Positions 38,844-48,379 of a DNA stretch of 64,000 nucleotides are shown here, piece after piece (position 1 is the first letter of the stretch; the number at the start of each line of letters is the position of its first letter). The notes under the pieces were generated by a model. It did no database searches, was not told the DNA's origin, and worked only from the letters and a program-made list of their open reading frames with translations. A program made the position numbers and the translations under genes. The DNA comes from Chlorocebus sabaeus (taxonomy: Eukaryota; Chordata; Mammalia; Primates; Cercopithecidae), in contig NW_027328114.1 in the NCBI RefSeq assembly GCF_047675955.1, positions 186,001-250,000 on the forward strand, read 5' to 3'.

Positions 38844-39095
38844 ACAATGAGATCACTTGGACTCGGGAAGGGGAACATCACACACCGGGGCCTATCATGG
38901 GGAGGGGTGAGGGGGGAAGGGATTGCATTGGGAGTTATACCTGATGTAAATGACGAGTTGATGGGTGCTGATGAGTTGATATGTGCAGCACAGCAACAGG
39001 GCACAAGTATACATATGTAACAAACCTGCACGTTATGCACATGTACCCTAGAGCTTAAAATATATATTAAAAAAATAAAAAATAAAAAAAATAAG
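38844..39095 (+). other. L1 3' UTR and A-rich tail
   Basis: After the ORF2 stop comes the typical L1 3' UTR, including the G-rich stretch ggggaggggtgagggg (about 38,899-38,914) and the terminal wording tatacatatgtaacaaacct. A tandem partial duplication of about 20 bp lies near 38,954-38,984. The A-rich tail, interrupted by T and G, spans about 39,060-39,095. The next bases (caaccaaccacatccctcc) are neither L1 nor satellite. Confidence 0.92.
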
Positions 39096-39212
39096 CAACC
39101 AACCACATCCCTCCTTCCCACTAGAGGCTTCCAGGCTGAAACAGGTTGATACAGGGAGAGGAGGAGAAGATATGCAACTAAGTCACATTTTGAGATCTGT
39201 TTAATAATAATT
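39096..39212. other. Unassigned flank between the two L1 pieces
   Basis: Mixed-composition sequence with no satellite phase, no open frame and no family that I recognise. It could be the upstream part of the older L1 3' region that follows, or unique DNA carried with it. Confidence 0.5.
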
Positions 39213-39640
39213 CTAATTTCATGTTCTCACTTATTTGTGAGATCTAAAAATCAAAACAATTGAACTCATGGAGATAGACAGTAGAAGCATGGTTACCAGA
39301 GGCTGGGAAGGGTAGTGGGGGTTTGAGGCAAAGCTGGAGATGGTTAATGGGTACAAAAAAAAAGAAAAAATAAATAAGATCTAGTATTTGATAGCACAAC
39401 AAGGCGACTATAGTCAGGAATAATTTAACTGTGCATTTGAAAATAACTAAAAGAGTCTAATTGGATTGCTTGTAACACAAAGGATAAATGCTTGAGAGAA
39501 TGGATACCCCATTTTACATGATGTGATTATTATTCATTGCATGCCTGAATCAGAACATCTCATGCACCCCATAAATACATACATCTACTATATACCCACA
39601 AAATTGAAATAAATAATTGTAAAAAATAAACAATAAAACA
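39213..39640 (+). mobile_element. 3' end of an older L1 (L1PB/L1MA-like)
   Basis: The sequence has the recognisable 3' UTR wording of pre-L1PA elements: gttctcacttatttgtgaga, ggttaccagaggctgggaag, taatgggtacaaaaa, ataagatctagtatttgata, then a run near gcaccccataaatacataca and an A-rich end. No ORF2 part is visible, so it is a short 3' fragment. It is more degraded in wording than the L1 upstream. Subfamily from memory only. Confidence 0.75.
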
Positions 39641-40366
39641 TAAAAAATAATCTTCCACTTATTTTTTAGGAAAAGCACATAACTAAATTGTTACAAAAGG
39701 ATTGACCAAACAATCCTTTGAACGGTTTGAGTCAGCAGTTGTGGCAGGAATGCGGTTGGGGGAAATGGGGAGAAGTGAGTGAAGATAAAAGGAATTGGAC
39801 AAGTGTTGATGTTGGTGAAAGGAATGATGAGTACCTAGAGGTAAGCCAGTATTGTATGCATTTGGAATTTATCAAAAAAATATTTTTGAAAGAACATATT
39901 CACTACTGAAAATTCAAACAAGGGGAATAAATTAAAGACCTCTTATCCTATAATTTCAAACATTAAAAAGATTTATTATTTTATGAGAAAATTATAGCAT
40001 TATTATATAAATATGGTATATTAATTTTTAAATAGCATTATACCTGAGCATTTTGCTAAGTTATTGTAATGTATCAAATATATATTTTACTTATTTTTAT
40101 AAAAGTGAGACATAAAGTAAGCCTAAAAGAGATATACTAGAATAATAAGTACTAGAAATATAAAATAATTCTATATAAAATGATTAAATATAAATATGAA
40201 AAGAATTATAATTTAATTGCACCAGGAAAAATCATACTTGATTTAAAAAAACTTGTAAAGTAAAATAGAATTCAAAAAGCTTTAATTGTATTTGTATTTG
40301 ACACTGTTATACTTAGTTTTTTAGCATGATATAATTATGAAAAATATTGAAAGCAATGTTATTACC
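39641..40366. other. AT-rich unassigned sequence
   Basis: No satellite period and no recognised repeat. A short inverted repeat, aaaggattg / caatccttt with a 6-nt spacer, lies at 39,696-39,719. From about 39,950 the sequence is very AT-rich. A 63-codon open stretch at 39,718-39,909 shows no recognisable protein character and is treated as chance. Confidence 0.6.
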
Positions 40367-40514
40367 TGTGGAAGACATCCGAGTTCTGGAGACATTGGCG
40401 GCGAATCTGTATAGGTTTGCAGCACCCTCCATTCTTGCTTCCTCAGAAGGAATTCCACTAAGGGGCATAAGGCAGAAAGGGAGACAGAGGTAATTCTCAG
40501 AGCAGGAGTGAAGG

Positions 40515-40520
40515 TTTATT
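40515..40520 (-). terminator. Polyadenylation signal of the LTR
   Basis: AATAAA on the minus strand, about 106 bp downstream of the TATA box, consistent with the R region of an LTR. Confidence 0.55.
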
Positions 40521-40625
40521 AAAAGGCTTTAAAACAGAAAGGAAAAGAAGGGAAGTACAGCCTGGAAGAGGGCAAAGTGGGAGACTTGAGAAGCCAAGTG
40601 CACAGCTTGACTTCTTGACTTGGGG

Positions 40626-40632
40626 TTTTATA
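40626..40632 (-). promoter_or_regulatory. TATA box of the LTR
   Basis: TATAAAA on the minus strand, in the context catgtataaaacccc. It would direct transcription leftward, antisense to the L1. Activity today is unknown. Confidence 0.55.
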
Positions 40633-40886
40633 CATGGGCATACTTCCGGGATCTTGCCTTACTTCTCCTCACTCCTGAGATCTCATTGGGAAGTTGCTGA
40701 TCAGTTTCAGGTGTTTTCTATTAGAAGCCTGCCTTTCCTTGACACCAGGTATGACCTATTACTACTTTAGAGAAACAGTTAACAACCCCTTGACCATCAC
40801 CTGAGGGTCTCCCAACACATTTGGTGTGTGGAAGAGGGGAGCCCTCTCCTGCCCTGCTCATACTTGACTAGCTTTCTACTGCAACA

Positions 40887-41004
40887 ATATTTCTTGAATA
40901 TTCTTTATGTTCTAAGTAATAAGAATTCTGATATTTAAAGAGTGATTGTTACACAAAATTATATAAATAAAAAAGAAATTAAGCATGCAATATTTAAAAA
41001 AAAA
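40887..41004 (+). other. AT-rich tail with AATAAA and terminal A-run at the satellite junction
   Basis: Non-satellite, very AT-rich. AATAAA at 40,966-40,971 is followed by an A-run starting at 40,996, a spacing of about 24 nt, as in a polyadenylated transcript end. Satellite starts again immediately after the A-run, at about 41,001-41,005. Confidence 0.7.
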
Positions 41005-41864
41005 GTGCAAAGAAGCTTTATGAAAAACTGCTTTGTGTTCTGTTAATTCATCTAACAGAGTTACAGCTTTGCCCTCAAGAAGCCTTTCTCTAAGACTGTT
41101 CTTGTGGAATTTGCAAAGTGACATTTGGAAGCTCAGAGCGGGCTATGGTGAAAAAGGAAATATCCTAAGATGAAAAGTGAAAAGAAGCTTTCTGAGAAAC
41201 TGCTTTGTGTTGTGTTAATTCATCTCACAGAGTTACAGCTTTCCCCTCAAGAAGCCTTTTGCTAAGACTGTTCTTGTGGAATTTGCAAAGTGATATTTGG
41301 AAGCATATAAAGGGCCATGGTGAAAAAGGAAATATCTTCAGTTAAAAACAGGAAAGAAGCTTTCTGAGAGACTGCTTTGTCTTCTCTTAATTCATCTCAC
41401 ACAATTACAGCTTTCCCCTCAAGAAGCCTTTCGCTAAGACTGCTCTTGTGGAATTTGCAGAGTGATATTTGGAAGCCCATAGAGGACTATGGTGAAAAAG
41501 GAAATATCTTCCGTTAAAAACTGGAAAGAAGCTTTCTGAGAAACTGCTTTGTATTCTGTTAATTCATCTCACAGAGTTACATCTTTCCCCTCAAGAAGCC
41601 TTTCGCTAAGACTGTTCTTGTGGAATTTGCAAAGTGATATTTCGAAAACCGTAGAGGGCTATGGTGAAAATGGAAATGTCCTAAGATAAAAACCAAAAAG
41701 AAGCTTTCTGAGAAACTGCTTTGTGTTCTGTTAATTCATCTCACAGTGTTACAAATTTCTCCTCAAGAAACTTTTAGCTAAGTCTGATCTTGTGGAATCT
41801 GCAAAGTGATATTTGGAACCCCATAGGGGGCTATGGTGAAAAAGGAAGTATCTTCCGTTAAAAT

Positions 41865-42054
41865 CTGGAAAGAAGCTTTCTGAGAAACTGCTTTGTGTTC
41901 GGTTAATTCATCTCACACAGTTACAGCTTTCCACTGAAGAAGCCTTTCGCTAAGACTGTTCTTGTGGAATTTGCAAAGTGATATTTGGAAGCCCATAGAC
42001 TGCTATGGTGAAAAAGGAAATATCCTAAGATAAAAACTGAAAAGAAGCTTTCTG
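41865..42054 (+). repeat. 190-bp perfect monomer copy, first location
   Basis: Identical to 46,485-46,674 (offset 4,620 bp, 27 monomers), including the private variants gtgttcggttaattc, ccactgaagaagcc and ccatagactgctatgg. Flanks on both sides differ. Perfect identity over just over one monomer amid diverged neighbours suggests gene conversion or a short recent transfer. Confidence 0.9.
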
Positions 42055-45000
42055 AGGAACTGCTTTCTGTTCTGTTAATTCATCTCAGAGATTTACAGCT
42101 TTCCGTTCAAGAAGCCTTTCTGAAAAAATCTTCTTTTGGAATTGGCAAAGTGATATTTGGAAGCCCATAGGGAGCTATGGTACAAATAGAAATATCCTAA
42201 GATAAAAACGGAAAAGAAATTTTCTGAGAAACTGCTTTGTCTTCTTTTAATTCATCTCACAGAGTTACAGTTTTCCCTCCAAGAAGCCTTTCGCTAAGAC
42301 TGTTCTTGTGGAATTTGTAAAGGGATATTTCGAAGCCCATCGAGGGCTAAGGTGAAAATGGAAATATCCTAAGATGAAAACCGAAAAGAAGCTTTCTGGG
42401 AAACTGTTTTGTGTTCTGTTAGTTCATCTCACAGATTTACAGCTTTACCCTCAAGCAGACGTTCACTAAGACAGTTTTTGTGAAATTTGCAAACTGATAT
42501 TTGGAAGCCCATAGAGGGCTATGGTGAAAAAGGAAATAACCTAAGATAAAAACTGAAAAGAAGCTTCCTGAGAAACTGCTTTGTGTTCTGTTAATTCATC
42601 TCACAGAGTTACAGTTTTTCCCTCAAGAAGCCTTTCGCTGAGGTTGTTCTTGTGGAATTTGCAACGTGATATTTGGAAGCCCATAGCTGGCTACGGAGAA
42701 AAAGGAAATATTTTCCTTTAAAAACTGGAAAGAAGCTTTCTGAGGAACTGTTTTGTGTTCTGTTAATTCATCTCACAGAGTTAGAGCTTTCTCCTCAAGA
42801 AACCTTTCGCTAAGACTTTTCTTGGGGAATTTGCAAAGTGATATTTGGAAGCCCACAGAGGGCTAAGGTGAAAAAGGAAATATCTTACGTTAAAAACTGG
42901 AAAGAAGATTTCTGAGAGACTGCTTTGGGTTCTGTTAATTCATCTCACAGAGTTACAGCTTTCCCCTCAAGAAGCCTTTCCCTAAGACTGTTCTTGTGGA
43001 ATTTGCAAAGTGATATTTGGAAGCTCATAGAGATCTATGGTGAAAAAGGAAATAACCTAAAATAAAAACCCAAAGGAATCTTACTGAGAAACTGCTTTGT
43101 GTTCTCTTAATTCATCTCACAGAGTTACAGCTTTTCCCTTAAGAAACTTTTCTCTAAGACTCTTCTTTTGGAATTTGCAAGGTGATATTTGGAAGCCCAT
43201 AGAGGGCTATGGTGAAAAAGGATATATCTTCCGTTAAAAACTGGAAAGAATCTTTCTAAGAAACTGCTTTGTGTTTTTTTAAATTCATCTCAGAGAGTTA
43301 CAGCTTTTCCTCAAGAAGCCTTTCGCTAAGACTTTTGTGTGGAATTTGCAACGTGATATTTGGAAACCCATAGAGGGCTATGGTGAAAAAAGAAATATCC
43401 TAAGATAAAAAAGGAAAAAAAGCTTTCTGAGAAACTGCTTTGTGTTCTGTTAATTCATCTCACAGAGTTACAGCTTTCCCCTCAAGAATTCTTTCGCGAA
43501 GGCTGTTCTTGTTTAACTTGCAAAGTGATATTTTAAGCCCGTAGAGGGCTATGGTGAAAAAGGAAATATCTTCAGTTTAAAACTGAAAAGAAGCCTTCTA
43601 AGAAACTCCTTTTTGTTCTGTTAATTCAGCTCAGTGGGTTACAGCTTTCTCCTCAAGAAGCCTTTCGCTAGGACTGTTCTTGTGGAATTTGGAAAGTGAT
43701 ATTTGGACGCACATAGAGTGCTATGGTGAAAATGGAAATATCTTAAGGTAAAAACTGGAAAGAAGCTTTCTGAGAAACTTTTCTGTGTTCTGTTAATTCA
43801 TCTCACAGAATTACAGCTTTCTCCACAAGAAGCCTTTCGCTAAGACTGTTCTTGTGGAATTTGCACTGTGATACTTGAAAGCCCAAAGAGGTCTATGGTG
43901 AAAAAGGAAATATCTGGAAAGAAGTCTTCTGAGAAAACGCTTTGTGTTCTGTTAATTCAACTCACAGAGTTACAGCTTTCCCCGCATGAAACCTTTCGCT
44001 AAGACTGTTCTTGTGGAATTTGCAAAGTGATATTTGGAAGCCCTTGGATACTATGGTGAAAAAGGAAATATCCTAAGATAAAAACTGAAAAGAAGCTTTC
44101 TGAGGATCTGCTTTCTGTTCTGTTAACTCATCTCAGAGATTTACAGCTTTCTGTTCAAGAATCCTTTCGCAAAGACTGTTCTTTTGGAATTTGCAAAGTG
44201 ATATTTGGAAGCCCATAGAGAGCTATGGTACAAATGGAAATATCCTAAGATAAAATCCGAAAGGAAGCTTTCTGAGAAACTGCTTTGTTTTCTGTTAGTT
44301 CATCTCACAGAGTTACAGCTTTCCCCTCAAGAAGCCATTCACTAAGACAGTTTTTGTGAAATTTGCAAACTGATATTTGGAAGCGCATTGAGGGCTATGG
44401 TGAAAAAACAATATCCTAAGATAAAAATTGAAAAGTATCTTTCTGAGAAACTGCTTGGTGTTCTGTTAATTCATCTCACAGAGTTACAACTTACCCCTCA
44501 AGAAGCCTTTCGCTAAGACTGTTCTTGTGGAATTTGCAAAGTGATATTTGGAAGCCCATAGAGGGCTAAGGTGAAAAAGGAAATATTTTACTTTAAAAAC
44601 TGGAAAGAAGCTTTCTGAGAAACTGTTTTGTGTTCTGTTAATTCATCTCACAGAGTTACAGCTTTCTCCTCAAGAAACCTTTCGCTAAGACTTTTCTTGT
44701 GGAATTTGCAAAGTGATATTTGGAAGCCCTCAGAGGGCTAAGGAGAAAAAGGAAATATCTTCCATTAAAAACTGGAAAAAAGATTTCTGAGAAACTGATT
44801 TGGGTTCTGTTAATTCACCTCACAGAGTTACAGCTTTCCCCTAAGAAATTTTTCCCGAAGACTGTTGTTGTGGAATTTGGAAAGTGATATTTGGAAGCCC
44901 ATAGAGAGCTTGGTGAAAAAGCAAATATGCTAAGGTAAAAACCCAAAGGAATCTTTCTGAGAAAGTTCTTTGTGTTCTGTTAATTCATCCAACAGAGTTA

Positions 45001-45130
45001 CAGCTTTCCCCTCAAGAAGCCTTTCAATAACGCAGTTTTTGTGGAGTTTGCAAAGTCTTCTTTGGAAACCCTTACAGGGCTATGGTGAAAATGGAAATAT
45101 CCTAAGGTAAAAACCGAAAAGAAGCGTTCT
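42000..45130 (+). repeat. Diverged 1.9-2.0-kb higher-order repeat, about 1.5 copies
   Basis: Ordered rare variants recur: tctgagga(a/t)ctgctttctg at 42,051 and 44,099; gctatggtacaaat(a/g)gaaat after it; acagtttttgtgaaatttgc at 42,471 and 44,347; tctcctcaagaaacctttcg at about 42,790 and 44,662; acccaaaggaatc at 43,069 and 44,941. The offset is 2,048 bp at the start and about 1,873 bp afterwards, so one monomer was lost from the second copy or gained by the first. Confidence 0.8.
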
Positions 45131-46484
45131 GAGAAACTGCTTTGTGTTCCGTTAGTTCATCTCACGGAGTTACACCATTTCCCTCAAGAAGGCTTTCCCT
45201 AAGACTGTTCTTGTGAAATTTGCAAAGTGATATTTGGAAGCCCATAGAGGGCTATGCTGAAAAAGGAAATATCTTCCGTTAAAAATTGGAAAGAAGATTT
45301 CTGAGAAACTGCTGTGGGTTCTGTTAATTCATCTCACAGAGTTACAGCTTTCCCTTCAAGAAACCTTTCGCTAAGGCTGTTCTTGTGGAATTTGCAAAGT
45401 GATATTTGGAAACCCATAGAGGGTTATTTTGAAAAAGGAAATATCTTCCATGAAAAACTGGAAAGAAACTTTCTGAGAAACTGCTTTGTGTTCTGTTAAT
45501 TCATCTCACAGAGTTACAGCTTTCTCCCAACGAACATTTTCGCTAAGGCTGTTCTTGTGTAATTTGCACAGTGATATTTGAAAGCCCATAGAGGGCTATC
45601 ATGAAAAAGAAAGCATCTTCCACTAAAAACTGAAAAGAAGATTTCTGAGAAACTGTTTTGTGCCTGTTAATTCATCTTACAGATTTACATCTTTCTCCTC
45701 AAAAAGCCTTTCGCTAAGACTGTTCTTGTGGAATTTCAAATGTGATATTTGGAAGCCCTTAGAGGGCTCCGGTGAAAAAGAAAATATCTTCCATTAAAAA
45801 CTTGAGAGATTTCTGAGAATCTGCTTTTTGTTTTCTTAAATGATCTCACAGAGTTACAGTTTTACACTCAAGAAGCCTTTCCCTGAGACTGTTCTTGTGG
45901 AATTTGTAAAGTGATATTTGGAAGCCCATATAGGGCTAAGGTAGAAAAGGAAATATCCTAAGATAAAACTGTAAAAAAGGTTTCTGAGAAACTTCTTTGT
46001 GTTCTGTTAATTCATCTCACAGAGTTACAGCTTTCCTCTCAAGAGTCCTTTCGCTAAGACTGTTCTTGTGGAATTTCCAAATTGATATTTGGAAGCCCAT
46101 AGAGGGCTATGGTGAAAAAGGAAATATCTTCTGTTAAAAACTGGAAAGAAGCTTTCTGAGAAACTGCTTTGTGTTCTGTTAATTCATCTCAAAGTGTTAC
46201 AGCTTTCCCCTCAAGAAGCCTTTCGCTAAGACTGTTCTTGTGGAATTTGCAAAGTGATATTTGGAAGCCCTTGGAGGGCTACGGTGAAAAAGAAAATATC
46301 CATAGATAAAAATTGAAAAGAAGCTTTCTGGGAAACTGCATTGTGCTCTGTTTATTCATCTCACCGTGTTACAGCTTTCCCCTCAAGTAGGCTTTGGCAA
46401 AGACTGTTCTTCTGGAATTTAAAAAGTGATATTTGGAAGCCCATAGAGGGCTATGCTGAAAAAGGAAATATCTTCCGTTAAAAA

Positions 46485-46674
46485 CTGGAAAGAAGCTTTC
46501 TGAGAAACTGCTTTGTGTTCGGTTAATTCATCTCACACAGTTACAGCTTTCCACTGAAGAAGCCTTTCGCTAAGACTGTTCTTGTGGAATTTGCAAAGTG
46601 ATATTTGGAAGCCCATAGACTGCTATGGTGAAAAAGGAAATATCCTAAGATAAAAACTGAAAAGAAGCTTTCTG
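46485..46674 (+). repeat. 190-bp perfect monomer copy, second location
   Basis: Partner of 41,865-42,054. Differences begin at the base before 46,485 (a against t) and at 46,675 (t against a). Confidence 0.9.
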
Positions 46675-48379
46675 TGAAACTGGTTTCTGTTCTCTTAATT
46701 CATCTCACAGAATTACAGATTTCACCTCAAGAAGCCTTTCGCTAAGACTATTTTAGTTGAAATTTCAAAGTGATATTTGGAAGGCCATACAGGGCGATTG
46801 TGGAAAAGGAAATATTCTAAGATAAAAACTGAAAAGAAGCTATCTGAGAAACTGCCTTGTGTTTTGTAAATTCATCTCACAGAGTTACAGCTTTCCCCTC
46901 AAAGAAGAATTTCGATAAGACTCTTCTTGTGGAATTTGCAAAGTGATATTTGGAAGCCCATACAGGGCTATGGTGAAAAAGGAAACATCCTAGGATAAAA
47001 ACTGAAAAGAAGTTTTCTGAGAAACTGCTTTGTGTTATGTTAATTCATCTCACAGAATTAAAGCTTTCTCCTCAAGTAGCCATTCTCTAAGACTGTTCTT
47101 GTGGAATTTGCAAAGAGATATTTGGGTGCCCATAGAGGGCTATGGTGAAAAAGGAAATATCTTCTGTAAAAAACTGTAAAGAAGGTTTCTGAGAAACTGC
47201 TTTTTGTGTTCTGTTAATTTATCTCACAGAGTTACAGCTTTCCCCTGAAGAACCCGTTCACTGAGATTGTTCTTGTGGAATTTGCAAAGTGCTATTGGAA
47301 GCCACTAGAGGGTTATGGCGAAAAAGTAAATATCCTAAGATAAAAACCGAAAGGAAGCTTTCTGAGAAACTACATTGTGTTTGTTAATTCATCTCACAGA
47401 GTTACAGCTTTCCGCTCAGGAAGCGATTCGCTAAGAGTGTTCTTGTGGTATTTGCAAAGTGATAACTAAAGTCCATAGAGGGCTATGGTGAAAAAGGAAA
47501 TCTCTTCCGTTAAAAACTGGAAAGAAGCTTTCTGAGAAACTGCTTTGTGTTCTCTTAATTCATCTCACAGAGTTACAGCTTTCCCCTCAAGAAGCCTTTC
47601 GATAAGACTTTTCTTGTGGAATTTGCACAGTGATATTTGGAAGCCCATAGAGTGCTATGGTGAAAAAGGAAATCTCTTCTGTTAAAAGGGGAAAGAAGCT
47701 TTCTGAGAAACTGCTTTGTGTTCTGTTATTTCATCTCAGAGAGTTACAGCTTTCGCCTCAAGAAGCCTTTGGCTAAGACTGTTCTTGTGGAATATGCAAA
47801 ATGATATTTGGAAGCCCATAGAGGGTTATGGTCAAAAAGAAAATATCTTCAGTTGAAAACTGGAAAGAATCTTTCTGAGAAACTGCTTGGTTTCTGTTAA
47901 TTCATCTCACAGAGTTATAGTTTTCCTCTCAAAAACCCTTTCGCTAAGACTGTTCTTGTGGAATTTGCAAAGTAATATTTGGAAGTCCATAGAGTGCTAC
48001 GGTGAAAGAGAAAATATCTTCAGTTAAAAACTGGAAAGAAGCATTTTGAGAAACTGCTTTGGGTTTTGTTAATTCAACTCACAGGGTTACAGCTTTCCCC
48101 TCAAGAAGCTTTCTTAAGACTGTTCTTGTGGAATTTGCAAAGTGATATTTCGAAACCCATAGAGGGCTTTGGTGAAAAAGGAAATATCTTCAGATAAAAA
48201 CTAGAAAGAAACTTTCTGAGAAACTACTTTGTGTTCTGTTAATTCATCTCACAGAGTTACACATTTCCACTCAGGAAGCCTTTCACTAAGACTGTTCTTG
48301 TGAAATTTTCAAAGTGATATTTGGAAGCCCATAGGGGGCTATGCTGAAAAAAGAAATATCTTCAGTTAAAAACTGAAAA

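Larger units (their letters stand above)
33917..39095 (+). mobile_element. LINE-1 (primate L1PA type), 5'-truncated and degenerate
   Basis: About 5.2 kb of L1 in sense orientation. It starts only about 24 bp before the ORF1 start (agataaagccacaaagatgg), so nearly the whole 5' UTR promoter, roughly 0.9 kb, is missing. It then runs through ORF1, a 63-bp spacer, ORF2, a 3' UTR and an A-rich tail. Both reading frames are interrupted by stops and frameshifts, so the element cannot move. The 3' end wording (gtaacaaacctgcacgttat, gtaccctagagctt, and a partial duplication gagttgatgggtgctgatgagttgat) fits an older L1PA subfamily, perhaps around L1PA7 to L1PA11. That range is recalled, not computed. 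Such an age would place the insertion near or before the ape/Old World monkey split, making the surrounding satellite at least that old. Confidence 0.97.
40367..40886 (-). mobile_element. Antisense solo-LTR-like element of an endogenous retrovirus
   Basis: Read on the minus strand, this approximately 520-bp block starts TG and ends CA. It holds a TATA box (TATAAAA, plus positions 40,626-40,632) about 106 bp upstream of an AATAAA (plus positions 40,515-40,520), the normal U3-R-U5 spacing of an LTR. Downstream of the AATAAA the wording (ctcctgctctgagaattacc, gccttatgcccctta) resembles known primate LTR ends. No internal retroviral sequence is seen on either side, hence solo. No clear 4-6 bp target duplication was found, so the ends are approximate. 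The family is not assigned; an ERV1-type LTR is my guess. It carries no protein. Confidence 0.65.
33915..41004 (+). mobile_element. Composite non-satellite interruption, 7.1 kb
   Basis: Satellite stops within ttccgttaaaaacc and resumes as aaaagtgcaaagaagc, which is the directly following part of a monomer. Phase is kept to within a few bases across 7.1 kb. The block contains an L1, an older L1 3' end, unassigned AT-rich DNA, an antisense LTR-like element and a terminal A-run preceded by AATAAA. The insertion point TTAAAA is the type of site cut by the L1 endonuclease. I infer either a single L1 insertion with 3' transduction or insertion of a pre-assembled block; a clear target-site duplication longer than an A-run is not visible. 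Confidence 0.85.

Noticed and set aside
39718..39909. 63-codon open frame in the non-satellite block
   Set aside because: No recognisable domain, no splice or promoter context, and surrounded by AT-rich repeat-derived DNA.
33915..41004. Orientation switch of satellite across the interruption
   Set aside because: Both arms read in the same direction and phase; no reverse-complement monomers were found.
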